A DNA stretch of 64,000 bases from a virus, in IMG/VR virus record IMGVR_UViG_3300017971_000031, positions 1 through 64,000 of that record. One strand, written 5' to 3'. The translations under genes were made by a program, and so were the position numbers. Shown here piece by piece: positions 1 to 10,200 of this stretch (positions are counted from its first letter, which is position 1; each line of letters starts with the position of its first letter). The notes beneath the pieces were generated by a model. That model was not told the origin of the DNA and did no database searches. It saw only the letters and a program-made list of their open reading frames with translations.

Positions 1-1
1 C

Positions 2-1249
2 CCGGCGAACGGGACCAATGAAGCGTTCTCCGGGTTGTCTGGAAACCTATATGTGATGTGTCGGGGCGCTTATTATGGAGCTGCCCCGGATCAGACAGTC
101 AACTTCGGCGGCTCGGCTTTCACGTACAGTATTCCTTCTGGTTTCTCTGCTTGGGATGCGCCGATTGAAGTTTCCATTACTGAAGGGGTTTCACTCGGGG
201 ATACATTCGATGGCAACCATTTTTCTGAGAATCTTATTCAAGGAATCCTTCTCGGAGATACGTTTACTGATGAGCATTTTGTTGGAGCTCTAACCGAAGG
301 AATTCTTCTAGGGGATACGCTTGCTGATGACCACTTCGTGGTAGCATTAACAGAAGGAGCTAAACTCGGGGATACCCTCACAGCCGCACATACGTTTTTC
401 AAGGCTCTTACTGAAGGGGCCAGACTCGGAGACAGTATCGTTGATGAACATTTTGTCGGGGCTTTGTTAGAAGGTATCCTGCTCGGGGATGATATTGGAG
501 CAGCGGGCACTTATGAAAAAGCTCTGAGCGAAGGTACTCTCCTCGGGGATACGATTGCAGACAATCATTATGTAGAAGCCCTGACAGAAGGAATCAAACT
601 CGGTGAGGCCTTAGTTCGAACTCTGGAAGTCACAAAGGCCTTGACTGAAGGGGTCGTTCTCGGGGACGATATTGAAGGCCTGAACTGGACACAATGGCTG
701 GAAGAGAATGCCGAGAAATCTGTCAAACGGTATTACCTAACCCTTACGGGGGATGCAGATGGCACGACTGATATAGAGATTCCGATGAAATCCTTTCAGG
801 GCAGATTGAGGGATGGCGATCCGACTTGGCTGTCTTGTGTAGTCCCAGGAATCGTGATCAACGGGGTTGATTATGCGGCCGAGATTAACGCCCGATCAAA
901 TGGGGATCTGAAAGTCGAAATGGCTTACGTTCTAGACGGAGAGGTTCAGCAAAGAGAGACCTTGGTCGAGGTAGATTTCGAAGAGATAGTTTTGTATGAA
1001 GGCTCAATCAATGAATCCATAACACTGACCGGGCACAGAACGGAGACATTTGTTCCGAAGACGGTTCTGCTAGACAATAGCACATATTACAGTTTGAATG
1101 ACGGCAAGATCCTGTATAGGTACCCTGAGCCAGACCTGTTCCTTCGACCAGGGGATACAGTGGAAACCCGATCGGATACATTCACAGTAGGCCTGATCAC
1201 GTACTTCATTGATGTTGGCCGACCGCAAATGCAGTTAACCGAGGCATAG
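2..1249 (+). CDS. Tail appendage protein with SPRY domain and LGD repeats (5' end missing)
   Basis: The reading frame is open from the first bases of the window, so the true start lies outside. The first ~50 visible residues look like the end of a SPRY/concanavalin-type domain (VNFGGSAFTYSIPSGF resembles the usual VNFGQRPFAYTPPTGF end of that fold), which is common in phage tail proteins. Then follow about ten imperfect repeats of 20-24 residues with the core EG-x-x-LGD and an ALTEG linker (roughly bases 180-690), which suggest a repetitive stalk. The last ~180 residues form a separate globular part. The next gene starts after 1 bp. Role in the virion tail or fibre is inferred from the SPRY fold and position. 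Confidence 0.8.
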   Translation, partial: PANGTNEAFSGLSGNLYVMCRGAYYGAAPDQTVNFGGSAFTYSIPSGFSAWDAPIEVSITEGVSLGDTFDGNHFSENLIQGILLGDTFTDEHFVGALTEGILLGDTLADDHFVVALTEGAKLGDTLTAAHTFFKALTEGARLGDSIVDEHFVGALLEGILLGDDIGAAGTYEKALSEGTLLGDTIADNHYVEALTEGIKLGEALVRTLEVTKALTEGVVLGDDIEGLNWTQWLEENAEKSVKRYYLTLTGDADGTTDIEIPMKSFQGRLRDGDPTWLSCVVPGIVINGVDYAAEINARSNGDLKVEMAYVLDGEVQQRETLVEVDFEEIVLYEGSINESITLTGHRTETFVPKTVLLDNSTYYSLNDGKILYRYPEPDLFLRPGDTVETRSDTFTVGLITYFIDVGRPQMQLTEA

Positions 1250-1250
1250 T

Positions 1251-2645
1251 ATGGGTAAAGGCACGATACAATCTGATCTTGGAAGCGGACATTACTCCGT
1301 CGAACTGAACTTAGCGCGCGACGGATATAACGCAACTGTTGCCAGTATCAATGCTCAGATTACGACCTTGACTGCATATATTGCAACGCTGCCGGCTGGG
1401 GCTGAGAAGAACCTGGCTGAACTCAGGAAGACTGCTCTAGAGAAACGCCTGACTTATATGGCCGCAAACTTCCCGGCTGATCCCACAATTAATGCTTGGT
1501 GCGCGGATTCGACCGAAGGACTGTCAGGAGAGGTCGGCACGATTGAAGTTCCAGGTGAACGAGGTTCAGTCAATATCCAGCCCGGGTATGGTGGCAATGC
1601 TGTTTATGATTCTGCCCGGGACGGACAGCTCGGCCATCCGCTGAACAATCCACCGGAAGGAACTTGGTATAATTTGGCGATGCTTCCTGGCTGGCAGAAA
1701 TGGCAACCGACTTATCGGTATGGAACAATCACAGCTAAGCCAACTGTAGATACGGCAGATGTGACTCTGGATGCAGCCACAAGCAGTCAACAGTCATTAG
1801 ATGTTAATCAGACACCGACTTTGTCTGATGTTCCGATTTCGTATGAGGATTGCGATGGTGATGCGTTCAGTGTAACAGATGAGGTCTTAGTCAAATTCAC
1901 GAGTCAGAACTGGGCAAACCCGGTAATTGTGGGCTTTAAGGACAATCCCACTCCTTGCTATGTGGCTCCGACCGTTCAGCTAGGGAACCAGTTTGCGAAG
2001 GTTTATCAGTTGCAGCTATCATCCATGTTTGCTTATGGTGGGACAGGAGTGGGGCCGTTCAATTTCTCGGCTTCAGTAGGAACTTTTCTTACACCTAACA
2101 CGGGGCTCAATCATTCCGTATTAACTGTTTGGCAAGCTCCAACGGGTAGTGGATCTGCAACGATTACCGTGGATGATACGGGTCGGCCGCCTGATAAGGA
2201 TCAGCATACGATTACGTATCACAACACGCAACAGATCCCGAATGATACTCCGTTAACCGATAACTATTTGGGGGGTTGGACAGGTATTGTGTCCGCATCT
2301 ACTCAATACACGGGATATGTTTCATCAGGGTCACAGTGGTTCACACACCCTTCCCTAACTCCCGCAATAGGTACGATTAATATCGGGGATTTTGCAGTCA
2401 TGGGGATGAACCCAACTTGGACACCAGGCATGCCTTGTTATGATCTGTTTTTACCGTACCTTGCAAAAGGGGTTCCCTATATTGCATGCCAGATTATTGA
2501 TAAGGGGTATAATGGTGGGGTCGGATCTATAAAGACAGAATACAAGTGGTGCGAGAACTGTTCAGGTCAGTGGATAAACGTTTTCAGGGGCCGACCAGTT
2601 GTTGGCCGCGCATCTATGTCTATATTGCCAAATCAATTTTGCTAA
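1251..2645 (+). CDS. Virion structural (tail-region) protein, 464 aa
   Basis: The N-terminus (GKGTIQSDLGSGHYSVELNL, then a helical stretch with repeated TLTAYIATLP-like segments) resembles a family of tail-associated phage proteins that begin with a short beta strand and a coiled coil. The rest is rich in Gly, Thr, Asn and Pro, as in beta-structured appendages. It starts 1 bp after the SPRY-domain gene and is followed by three more appendage genes on the same strand. I cannot assign a precise position in the particle; host-facing baseplate or fibre component is an inference from context. Confidence 0.7.
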   Translation: MGKGTIQSDLGSGHYSVELNLARDGYNATVASINAQITTLTAYIATLPAGAEKNLAELRKTALEKRLTYMAANFPADPTINAWCADSTEGLSGEVGTIEVPGERGSVNIQPGYGGNAVYDSARDGQLGHPLNNPPEGTWYNLAMLPGWQKWQPTYRYGTITAKPTVDTADVTLDAATSSQQSLDVNQTPTLSDVPISYEDCDGDAFSVTDEVLVKFTSQNWANPVIVGFKDNPTPCYVAPTVQLGNQFAKVYQLQLSSMFAYGGTGVGPFNFSASVGTFLTPNTGLNHSVLTVWQAPTGSGSATITVDDTGRPPDKDQHTITYHNTQQIPNDTPLTDNYLGGWTGIVSASTQYTGYVSSGSQWFTHPSLTPAIGTINIGDFAVMGMNPTWTPGMPCYDLFLPYLAKGVPYIACQIIDKGYNGGVGSIKTEYKWCENCSGQWINVFRGRPVVGRASMSILPNQFC

Positions 2646-2658
2646 AGGAGATAATAAA

Positions 2659-2991
2659 ATGGCCGTTCAAGCAATGGTAGAAAGAGCACTTGGTAGGAAA
2701 CCAGGATATCATCACACGGAGCAGTTAGCAGATGGGATCACAGGAGATCCCGTTGTTGTTCCCCCACTGAACGGGCAACCGGTCACGTGTACAATCAGGA
2801 TCACGGGAGTGAGTGGCAAGGTTCAGTTCACAACTTCGACCGATGCGGCCGTTGCAGCCGGCACGGCTGTCTGGCAGGATTGGCCAGAAGGAACTGTGAC
2901 CACAAATACTTCGGATACTCTGCTTGGTCCTGTTACGGCAGTTCGCGGTGTTTCGGTTTCCGGTGTTATTGACTTTGACGTTGTAGTATAA
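2659..2991 (+). CDS. Small virion-associated protein, 110 aa
   Basis: The start at 2659 is chosen because AAAGGAG lies 8-14 bases upstream; longer frames overlap the previous gene without a ribosome site. The protein is rich in Val, Thr and Gly and has no signal peptide or membrane segment. The pattern of alternating hydrophobic residues in the second half suggests a beta-sandwich. It lies between appendage genes, so a minor structural role is likely. No family is recognised. Confidence 0.6.
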   Translation: MAVQAMVERALGRKPGYHHTEQLADGITGDPVVVPPLNGQPVTCTIRITGVSGKVQFTTSTDAAVAAGTAVWQDWPEGTVTTNTSDTLLGPVTAVRGVSVSGVIDFDVVV

Positions 2992-3008
2992 CGGAAGGAA
3001 GGTGAAAC

Positions 3009-3368
3009 ATGGCACTTTGGTTAAGCGAACTAGGAGCAAATGGAGCAGCTGGTGGACTGGCCTGGGTAGATCGGGGAGTTGTTACTCTGAGTGGCGGAGT
3101 TCTAGATGCTTCTGCCGGCCCTGGGTTGTATACTGTTGCGGCAGAAACAGGCACGGCGGACAATCTTACTCAGATCACGGGGTTGACCCTATTTGAAGGG
3201 ATCAGGATCCAGCCTGATACAGGTGATACGATCACGGTCAAGGATGGGGCAAAACTGCATCTCCAAGGGGTCGACTTTCCCATGGATAACGTGAATGACC
3301 TGATGGAGCTAACATGCAATGTAGCTGGCGATGAATGTACTGAAGTATCGCGGGCTGATAACAACTAA
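3009..3368 (+). CDS. Small virion-associated protein, 119 aa
   Basis: GGAAGG upstream supports the start. The N-terminal ~45 residues are Gly- and Ala-rich (LGANGAAGG). The remainder reads as a short beta-rich domain with a DTITVKDGAKLHLQG segment of the kind seen in fibre or stalk proteins. It follows 2659-2991 after 17 bp and precedes the large fibre-like gene by 12 bp, so the genes are probably co-transcribed. Function is unknown; structural role is inferred from position. Confidence 0.6.
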   Translation: MALWLSELGANGAAGGLAWVDRGVVTLSGGVLDASAGPGLYTVAAETGTADNLTQITGLTLFEGIRIQPDTGDTITVKDGAKLHLQGVDFPMDNVNDLMELTCNVAGDECTEVSRADNN

Positions 3369-3380
3369 GGAGAACGCAAA

Positions 3381-6300
3381 ATGAAATTCAAGATCACAAC
3401 CCTACTGATGGTTGCCCTTCTCCTCTGCGCGTCTTCTGCTTTCGGTGGTATTGGGAGCCCGATGATTGAGGGGAAAGCACTCACAACTACCCTCATGGAA
3501 GCCCAGGGTGCAGATGTGGCCAGTGCAAATGCTCTGACCTTGGGAAACGACGGGAATGCTTTCGATATTACAGGCACGACCACGATTAATACTATTGCAA
3601 CCCAAGGTGTCGGGACTCGGGTCACGCTTCAGTTCGATGGTATTCTTCAGCTTACTCACAGTGCAGATCTTGTCTTGCCAACGGGTTCAAATATCACTAC
3701 AGCCGCGGGGGATATCGCAGTCTTCTACGAGTATGCATCAGGAGACTGGAGATGCGAGACTTATACCCGGGCAGATGGAACAGCCTTGTCGGCGGATGCT
3801 GCCTTGCTCCTCGACGGTTCTACTCAGATGACCGGCCCAGTGAAAATGGCTCAGGGATCTGATGTAGCCAGCGCGAATAATATGACCCTTGGGAATGATG
3901 GGAATTTTTTCGATATCACGGGAACTACAACCATTAATACCATTGCGACTAAGGCCGTTGGAACACGGGTCACGCTTCAGTTCGACGGGATCCTCCAATT
4001 GACCCATAGCGCAGATTTGGTTCTTCCTACGGGTGCGAATATTACAACAGCCGCGGGAGATATTGCTTCATTCTATGAGTATGCGACTGGTGATTGGCGG
4101 TGTGATACCTATCTTCGAGCAGATGGCACGGCCCTCGTAGATGATGATGGGTTGACCTCTGTAGCTGTCCAAACAGGAGCTTATTCAGCCAATGCGAATG
4201 AGTGGGTTCCGTGTAATGTTGCAGCAGGCGGATTTACGGTCACACTTCCTGCAACCCCGGCTAATGGAACTCGGATGGTCATAGCAAATGTTACAGTTGC
4301 CGCAGGAAATACAAATGTTCTTCAGATCGATTCGGCTGGTGGAGATACCTTTGCGATTGCCGCTGGTCCTACAAGTTTGTATTCAACAGAGTTTCTCGAA
4401 GTATATAATCTTCAGTATGATGCTTCAAAAGCAACCTGGGAACTTATTCAAACAGCAGCTCCTTCAAATTATGCTGTTAATTTCCCCGGTATAGATGCTC
4501 AAACCCCCTTAACTAGTGCTGATATTTCAGTAGATACAGGAACTCGAGTGCTTACAGTTACCCCTCCCTTAGGATACTTTAATATCGTAGTAAATGGGGA
4601 TGGAAGAGCTCGGAAGTTTAGAAAGGACGGTGCTCAGGCATTCCCTGCCTTCACAGATACTTCGGGGATGTGGTATTTCTATTTCAACTCCTCGGGAACA
4701 GCAACGACCACTCAAACTCCATGGACAGGTGCAGATTTCCATACTAGTGCTCTTGTATATCGGTTATACTGGAATGCTACGGAAACGGGTGCAGACAAAT
4801 TGGTGGATGAATATGTCGAGTACCATGAGAATGATATCCCGGCCGATACTCACCAATGGTTGCATTTGTATGGAGCTGTCTGGGTATCGGGTGGAGTGAT
4901 GACCAATAATGCTCTTACTTCAGGAGCACCGGCTGCGGATGGAAGCGAGACAGTTATCGGCCTTTCTACTGTCACGGTGACTGATGACAACCTAGAATAT
5001 ACAGTTACAAATGCAAGTTCTCCCTCGGCTGATTGGGAGCAGGATCTGGGTGAAACGAATGCCGGATCCTTGGATGCAACCAATAGCGGCCAGTTTGAAA
5101 TCTTCGTTCAAGATGGGGCTGGGCTAGTTACGTATTTGCCTGCAACTCGGTTCCCGTTTGACTGGGGATCAGGGGACAATATTCCTCAGTATATCACTTC
5201 GACAGGTACACGAACCGATGTTACGAATACCTATTACATGGTTTGGTTTGTTTATGCTACTCAGAATCCTAACCAGGGCGTAGCCGTCAAGCTTGTTTCG
5301 GCTCCAACTGAGTACGCAGATATTACTTCTGCGCGGAGTGTTACTTGGACGACTATTCAGAACACTTATTCGATTCTGAACGATGGGGAGATCCGGCCAC
5401 TTTACAGGTTGATTTCTCAAGTTCGGCATTCTGCCAGTCCGTATCCGGCAGGGGCTAAGTATACAGCTCTCCGTGAGACTCAGGACTTGAGGAAGGCCGA
5501 GGTTACCTCGACCACTGTTGCAACAGGTTCACTTCCTGCTTCATCTGTTACAGTCGTTGCCGCGGGGAACATATCCTCGACGAATGCGCAAGCAGCTCTG
5601 GAAGAACTGGACACTGAGAAATTCCAGTTGGCAGGAGTTGCGGGTGGCCAGACCGCGATTGGTGGAACTGCATCAGGGGATGACCTGATTCTTCAATCGA
5701 CTTCTGATGCAACTAAAGGGCTCTTCGGTTTTGATATTCCAACTCCAACGGCCAAGTATCATTTTGGTCATAATGCTGCTTACAGTGCAGTATTTGATAT
5801 GTATAGTACTACTAATTCAACGATGGCTGATATCGCGATCAGGAAGAGCTCAAGTGGAACCCTGGAAACGCTTGCTCAAACAGCCGATGGTGAGGATCTT
5901 GGAAGCATAAGCTGGTACGGAGTTAAAGGCACTCTAGCTTGGGCAATCGGTGCTAGGATTCGGGTCGCTCAGGACTCGACCACGAATGTATATACACCTG
6001 GGGCTTTGATCTTTGAAACATATGAGCGAACAAGCGGCGTAAGAACAAACGCATATCGGATCAATTCATCAGGCGGTTCGAGCTGGAACGTTTCAGCAGT
6101 GTCAATAGCGGACTTTGATATGAGGTCTAGTTCTGGAGCCACAGAACTAGCCTTAGCCTCCAATTCATCTGATGCCGATGTTACTCTTTCCTTTGCAGAT
6201 AATGCTGTAATCGAGTGGAATATCAAACGGGAAGAGACTGGCAACTATTTGGAGATCTGGGAGACCGGCGTGGGGATGTACACGCAGTATGCACCGGGTG

Positions 6301-7241
6301 GCAATATTGGTTGGGGCGGTGTGACTCCAACACAGAAGTATGAGTTTGCACATACTTCGGATTTCAAGTTTGCTGTTGATCTGTATAGTGTAACCAATAC
6401 AGACGAGGCAGAAATCGCTATTCGGAAAAACGGGAACGCCACTTATGGTGGTTGGACGAAAACCGTGGATGAAGAGGAAATTGGAGATCTTACTTTCTAT
6501 GGTGTCAATACGGGTGAGACTGATTGGGCTCCAATGGCTCGGATGCGGGTCGAACAGGAAGGGAATGCAGGGGCAACTTATAACCCATCTAAGCTGATCC
6601 TTGAACCGACAAGTTCTTCCGGCTACCTATCTTATAAGCTCGTGCTTGATACGAACGGGCTGTCTGGTATTAATACCGGTGGCAATCCTGCTTATGAGTG
6701 GCATGTTGGCGGAGCTAGTGTTTCGAGGATAGGTCTGACGACAGGCGGTTCTGATGATGCAACAATCCACTTCGCTGATGGGACCACGGATGAGTGGGAA
6801 CTGAAACGAGAAGAGACAGGGAACTATTTTGAGATCTATGAAACAGGGGTCGGCACGCACTTTCAGATGGCGCCTGGCGGGGCTGCGACCTTTGCCAGTA
6901 CAGTAGATGGGGAGACTGTTGTGAACCTGTCCACGGCTGCTACAGTGACCGTATCGGGTACAAATCAGTTCTATGTAAATAATGATGATGATGCAATCGA
7001 GTTTGATCTGCCGGCAGATCCCACGGGTAATATGTTTTGCTTCCGAAACCGGTATGCTCAGGCTATCACGATTGATCCGAATGGAACAGACGTGATCACA
7101 ATGACCGATACAGCGGCATCGGCAGGAGAGGCTGTAGTCTCAACAGGCGCGGCAGATGAATATATATGCCTGGCTGGTGTGGATACCTCCAACTGGATCG
7201 GTATGGGGATCGTCGGAACGTGGGCAGAAGAAACACCGTAA
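3381..7241 (+). CDS. Large tail-fibre-like protein with an N-terminal Sec signal peptide, 1286 aa
   Basis: The first 22 residues form a textbook Sec signal (MKFKITTLLMVALLLC then ASSAFGG), which is unusual for a tail fibre. Residues ~35-130 and ~145-245 are a near-identical duplicated module (AQGADVASAN, LGNDGN, TLQFDGILQLTHSADLVLPTG) typical of repeated beta modules in phage fibres. Later parts contain two copies of a module starting KYHFGH/KYEFAH followed by a DMYSTTNS/DLYSVTNT segment, also common in fibre proteins. AAGGAG lies upstream of the ATG. Whether the signal is used, or is only a hydrophobic virion-anchoring segment, cannot be told from sequence. Confidence 0.75.
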   Translation: MKFKITTLLMVALLLCASSAFGGIGSPMIEGKALTTTLMEAQGADVASANALTLGNDGNAFDITGTTTINTIATQGVGTRVTLQFDGILQLTHSADLVLPTGSNITTAAGDIAVFYEYASGDWRCETYTRADGTALSADAALLLDGSTQMTGPVKMAQGSDVASANNMTLGNDGNFFDITGTTTINTIATKAVGTRVTLQFDGILQLTHSADLVLPTGANITTAAGDIASFYEYATGDWRCDTYLRADGTALVDDDGLTSVAVQTGAYSANANEWVPCNVAAGGFTVTLPATPANGTRMVIANVTVAAGNTNVLQIDSAGGDTFAIAAGPTSLYSTEFLEVYNLQYDASKATWELIQTAAPSNYAVNFPGIDAQTPLTSADISVDTGTRVLTVTPPLGYFNIVVNGDGRARKFRKDGAQAFPAFTDTSGMWYFYFNSSGTATTTQTPWTGADFHTSALVYRLYWNATETGADKLVDEYVEYHENDIPADTHQWLHLYGAVWVSGGVMTNNALTSGAPAADGSETVIGLSTVTVTDDNLEYTVTNASSPSADWEQDLGETNAGSLDATNSGQFEIFVQDGAGLVTYLPATRFPFDWGSGDNIPQYITSTGTRTDVTNTYYMVWFVYATQNPNQGVAVKLVSAPTEYADITSARSVTWTTIQNTYSILNDGEIRPLYRLISQVRHSASPYPAGAKYTALRETQDLRKAEVTSTTVATGSLPASSVTVVAAGNISSTNAQAALEELDTEKFQLAGVAGGQTAIGGTASGDDLILQSTSDATKGLFGFDIPTPTAKYHFGHNAAYSAVFDMYSTTNSTMADIAIRKSSSGTLETLAQTADGEDLGSISWYGVKGTLAWAIGARIRVAQDSTTNVYTPGALIFETYERTSGVRTNAYRINSSGGSSWNVSAVSIADFDMRSSSGATELALASNSSDADVTLSFADNAVIEWNIKREETGNYLEIWETGVGMYTQYAPGGNIGWGGVTPTQKYEFAHTSDFKFAVDLYSVTNTDEAEIAIRKNGNATYGGWTKTVDEEEIGDLTFYGVNTGETDWAPMARMRVEQEGNAGATYNPSKLILEPTSSSGYLSYKLVLDTNGLSGINTGGNPAYEWHVGGASVSRIGLTTGGSDDATIHFADGTTDEWELKREETGNYFEIYETGVGTHFQMAPGGAATFASTVDGETVVNLSTAATVTVSGTNQFYVNNDDDAIEFDLPADPTGNMFCFRNRYAQAITIDPNGTDVITMTDTAASAGEAVVSTGAADEYICLAGVDTSNWIGMGIVGTWAEETP

Positions 7242-7267
7242 ACCCTAAACAACCCCTGAGGTACAAA

Positions 7268-10200
7268 ATGAAAAAGATACTTTGCCTAATTCTGGCATTT
7301 TGCCTGATTATCCCAGCTCCATCGTTTGCTCTGATGATAACCGCTCTCACGCCAAGTGGGAGCGGTGCCGAAACGGTGGGCTGGTTAGAGGACTGGGAAA
7401 AACGGGTTGAAATCACTCTTTCCAATACCAATGTGGATTCGGAGTTGACCAATTTCCCTGTCCTCGTTTATCTGAGTGCAAGCTCAGGAACTGGAACAGA
7501 TGATGTGAGTTTTGTCTTTGACGAACTTACATCAGATGATAATCGCAAACGAATAGCCTTAACTTCCTCGGATGGAACCACCCAGCTATACGGGGAGATT
7601 GAGCGCTGGGATGATGCGAATGAGAAAGCGTGGATCTGGGTCAAAGTCCCCACTGTTAGTGACTCGGAAGATACCACGATCTTTCTTTACTTTGATGACA
7701 ATCAGCCTGAAAACACGACCTATATTGGAGACTCGACTGATGACGTAGCACATAATGTATGGGACTCAAATTACGTGGCTGTCATGCATATGGCTCAGGA
7801 TCCGGATGGCGATGCAACGGATGCCATGAAGGATTCCACGTCCAATGAGAATGACGGTACTCCAACAGGGACCATGACCTCGGCTGATCTGGTTGACGGT
7901 AAGATCGGCAAGGCAATCGAGTTTGATGGGTCTGATGATGGGATTGAACTCAAGAACGAAAGTCAGTTCGATTTTGCTACTGAGTCCTTCACCCTGGAAG
8001 CATTTTTCTATACTGAGACTGTCGCATCTGGAAATTATGAGATTGCAGGGAAGCACCATGATGCAGATCCTTCGGGTTATTTTATGCGGGAAGATGGAAC
8101 GAATGGTGATTTCAATGCATGGATTTATGATTCGGGTGGTTATGAAAGTGCTGGGAGTTCGGGCGGAGTTATGTCTGTTCAAACTTGGTATTACGGCTCG
8201 ATGATGTATGATGCTACAGGCAATAATTTGTATGCAAACTTCAACGGGACAGATTATGGACCGACAGGAAGCGTGCTTTCTCCCGTCGGGAATAATAACC
8301 CGTTCACAATCGGTAAGGAAAACGACGGCACAGATTTCCCATGGGAAGGGCAGATTGACGAAGTCCGTGTTTCCAATATCAAACGAACAGATGATTGGTT
8401 GAAGGCCAGCCGTATCTCAGGCACGGATGGTCTTGCAAGCTACGGGTCTGAAGAAGAGTATGCAAATGTGTGGTTAGGGAGCTGGGAGAACAGGATTCCT
8501 TTGACTATATCCAATACAAATGTCGATTCCGACCTGACCGATTTTCCTGTCCTTGTTTATCTGTCAACCTCATCCGGGACAGGCACGACTGATGTAAGTG
8601 CAGTATTTGATGAACTGAAGTTCGACGGGAACAGGAAGAAAATCGCAATCACTTCAGCCGACAAACTCACACAGTTATACGTGGAGATTGAGCGCTGGGA
8701 TGATGCAAATGAGAAGGCCTGGCTCTGGGTAAAGGTTCCCACTGTTTCTTCATCCGCTTCTACTCTGCTTTATCTGTATTATGATATCAATCAGCCAGAC
8801 AATGCAGTCTATGTCGGGGATACAACCGAGACGGCTGCTCAGAATGTTTGGGATGCTAACTTTCTAAATGTCTATCATATGGCTCAGGATCCAAATGGAG
8901 ATGTAGCTGATTCGGTCAAGGACTCTACTTCTAATGCAACCCATGCAGATCCCGAAGGAACCATGACAACCGATGATCTTGTGGATGGAAAAATCGGCAA
9001 AGCAATTGAATTTGATGGATCTGATGATGCTTTAGGTGGGATCGGAAACTTTGCCGTTGCAACCGGAACAACAGAAGCTTATATCAATATGACGACCGAT
9101 ATTAGCGGTAATTACATGTGGGTCGGTAATGGAAATGGATCAAGTGATACGGTTTGGTTCAGTGGATTCGTAAGTTCGATTGACGATGTTCGGACATCGG
9201 TCTACAATAGCGGATGGACAGACCTTGACACAACAACGGGCGATTGGGAGACAAATACATATTACAGTATGGCAACCCTTTGGGGAACGGGTGGGATGAG
9301 CATCTGGGTTGGTGGTGCAGAATCTATAAACAATGCAACTACAACCTTGCCCGCTTCTCCCACGACTGGCTGGATTGCGGACTCATCTCCTAATGGAAAT
9401 CAACATTTTAAGGGGATCATTGATGAAGTTCGAATCTCAGATATCCAGAGATCTGATGAATGGCTAAAGGCGACTTACTATTCCAATGAAGACGGCCTGA
9501 TTGCTTATGGATCTGCATCCACTTCGGCACCGGGTTGGTTATCAGGGGAATGGGACAGTCGTATCCTGATCACTCTCGATGATACAAATGTTGACGGATC
9601 CTTGGCCAATATTCCTGTGCTCCTGTATATTAGTGCAGCCTCCGGTCCGGGTTCCGCTGATCTGTCTCCCGTGTTTGATGAACTGGCTTCTGATGCAAAT
9701 CGGAAGAAAATTGCAGTGACCAAAGCCGATGGCGTGACTGAACTGTATGTGGAGATTGAGCGCTGGGATGACGCAAATGAGAAGGCCTGGCTCTGGGTAA
9801 AGGTACCCAAACTATATATGAAAGGATCCAATTCACTATTCTTCTATTTTGATGCAGATCACGCAGACAATGATTCCTATGTGGGTGATACTACTGATGC
9901 AGTCGTTCATAATGTCTGGGATTCTAACTATGCCCTGGTTTACCATATGGCTCAGGATCCAAACGGGGATGTTGCAGATTCTATCAAGGACTCTACTTCC
10001 AACGAGAATGACGGAACTCCTGTCGGATCCATGACCACTGCGGATCTGGTTGACGCCTATATCGGCAAAGGTCTAGAGTTTGATGGGTCTAATGATTATA
10101 TCTCTGTAGGTGACCATACTTCCATTAGAGTTACAACAGGGCTCACGATTGAAATTGCAGCCAATTTGACAGCCACCACGGACGAGGGTATTATTCAGAA

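Noticed and set aside
180-700. Evenly spaced repeats that could suggest a CRISPR array
   Set aside because: The repeats are in frame and encode EG-x-x-LGD protein repeats; there are no constant DNA repeats with unique spacers.
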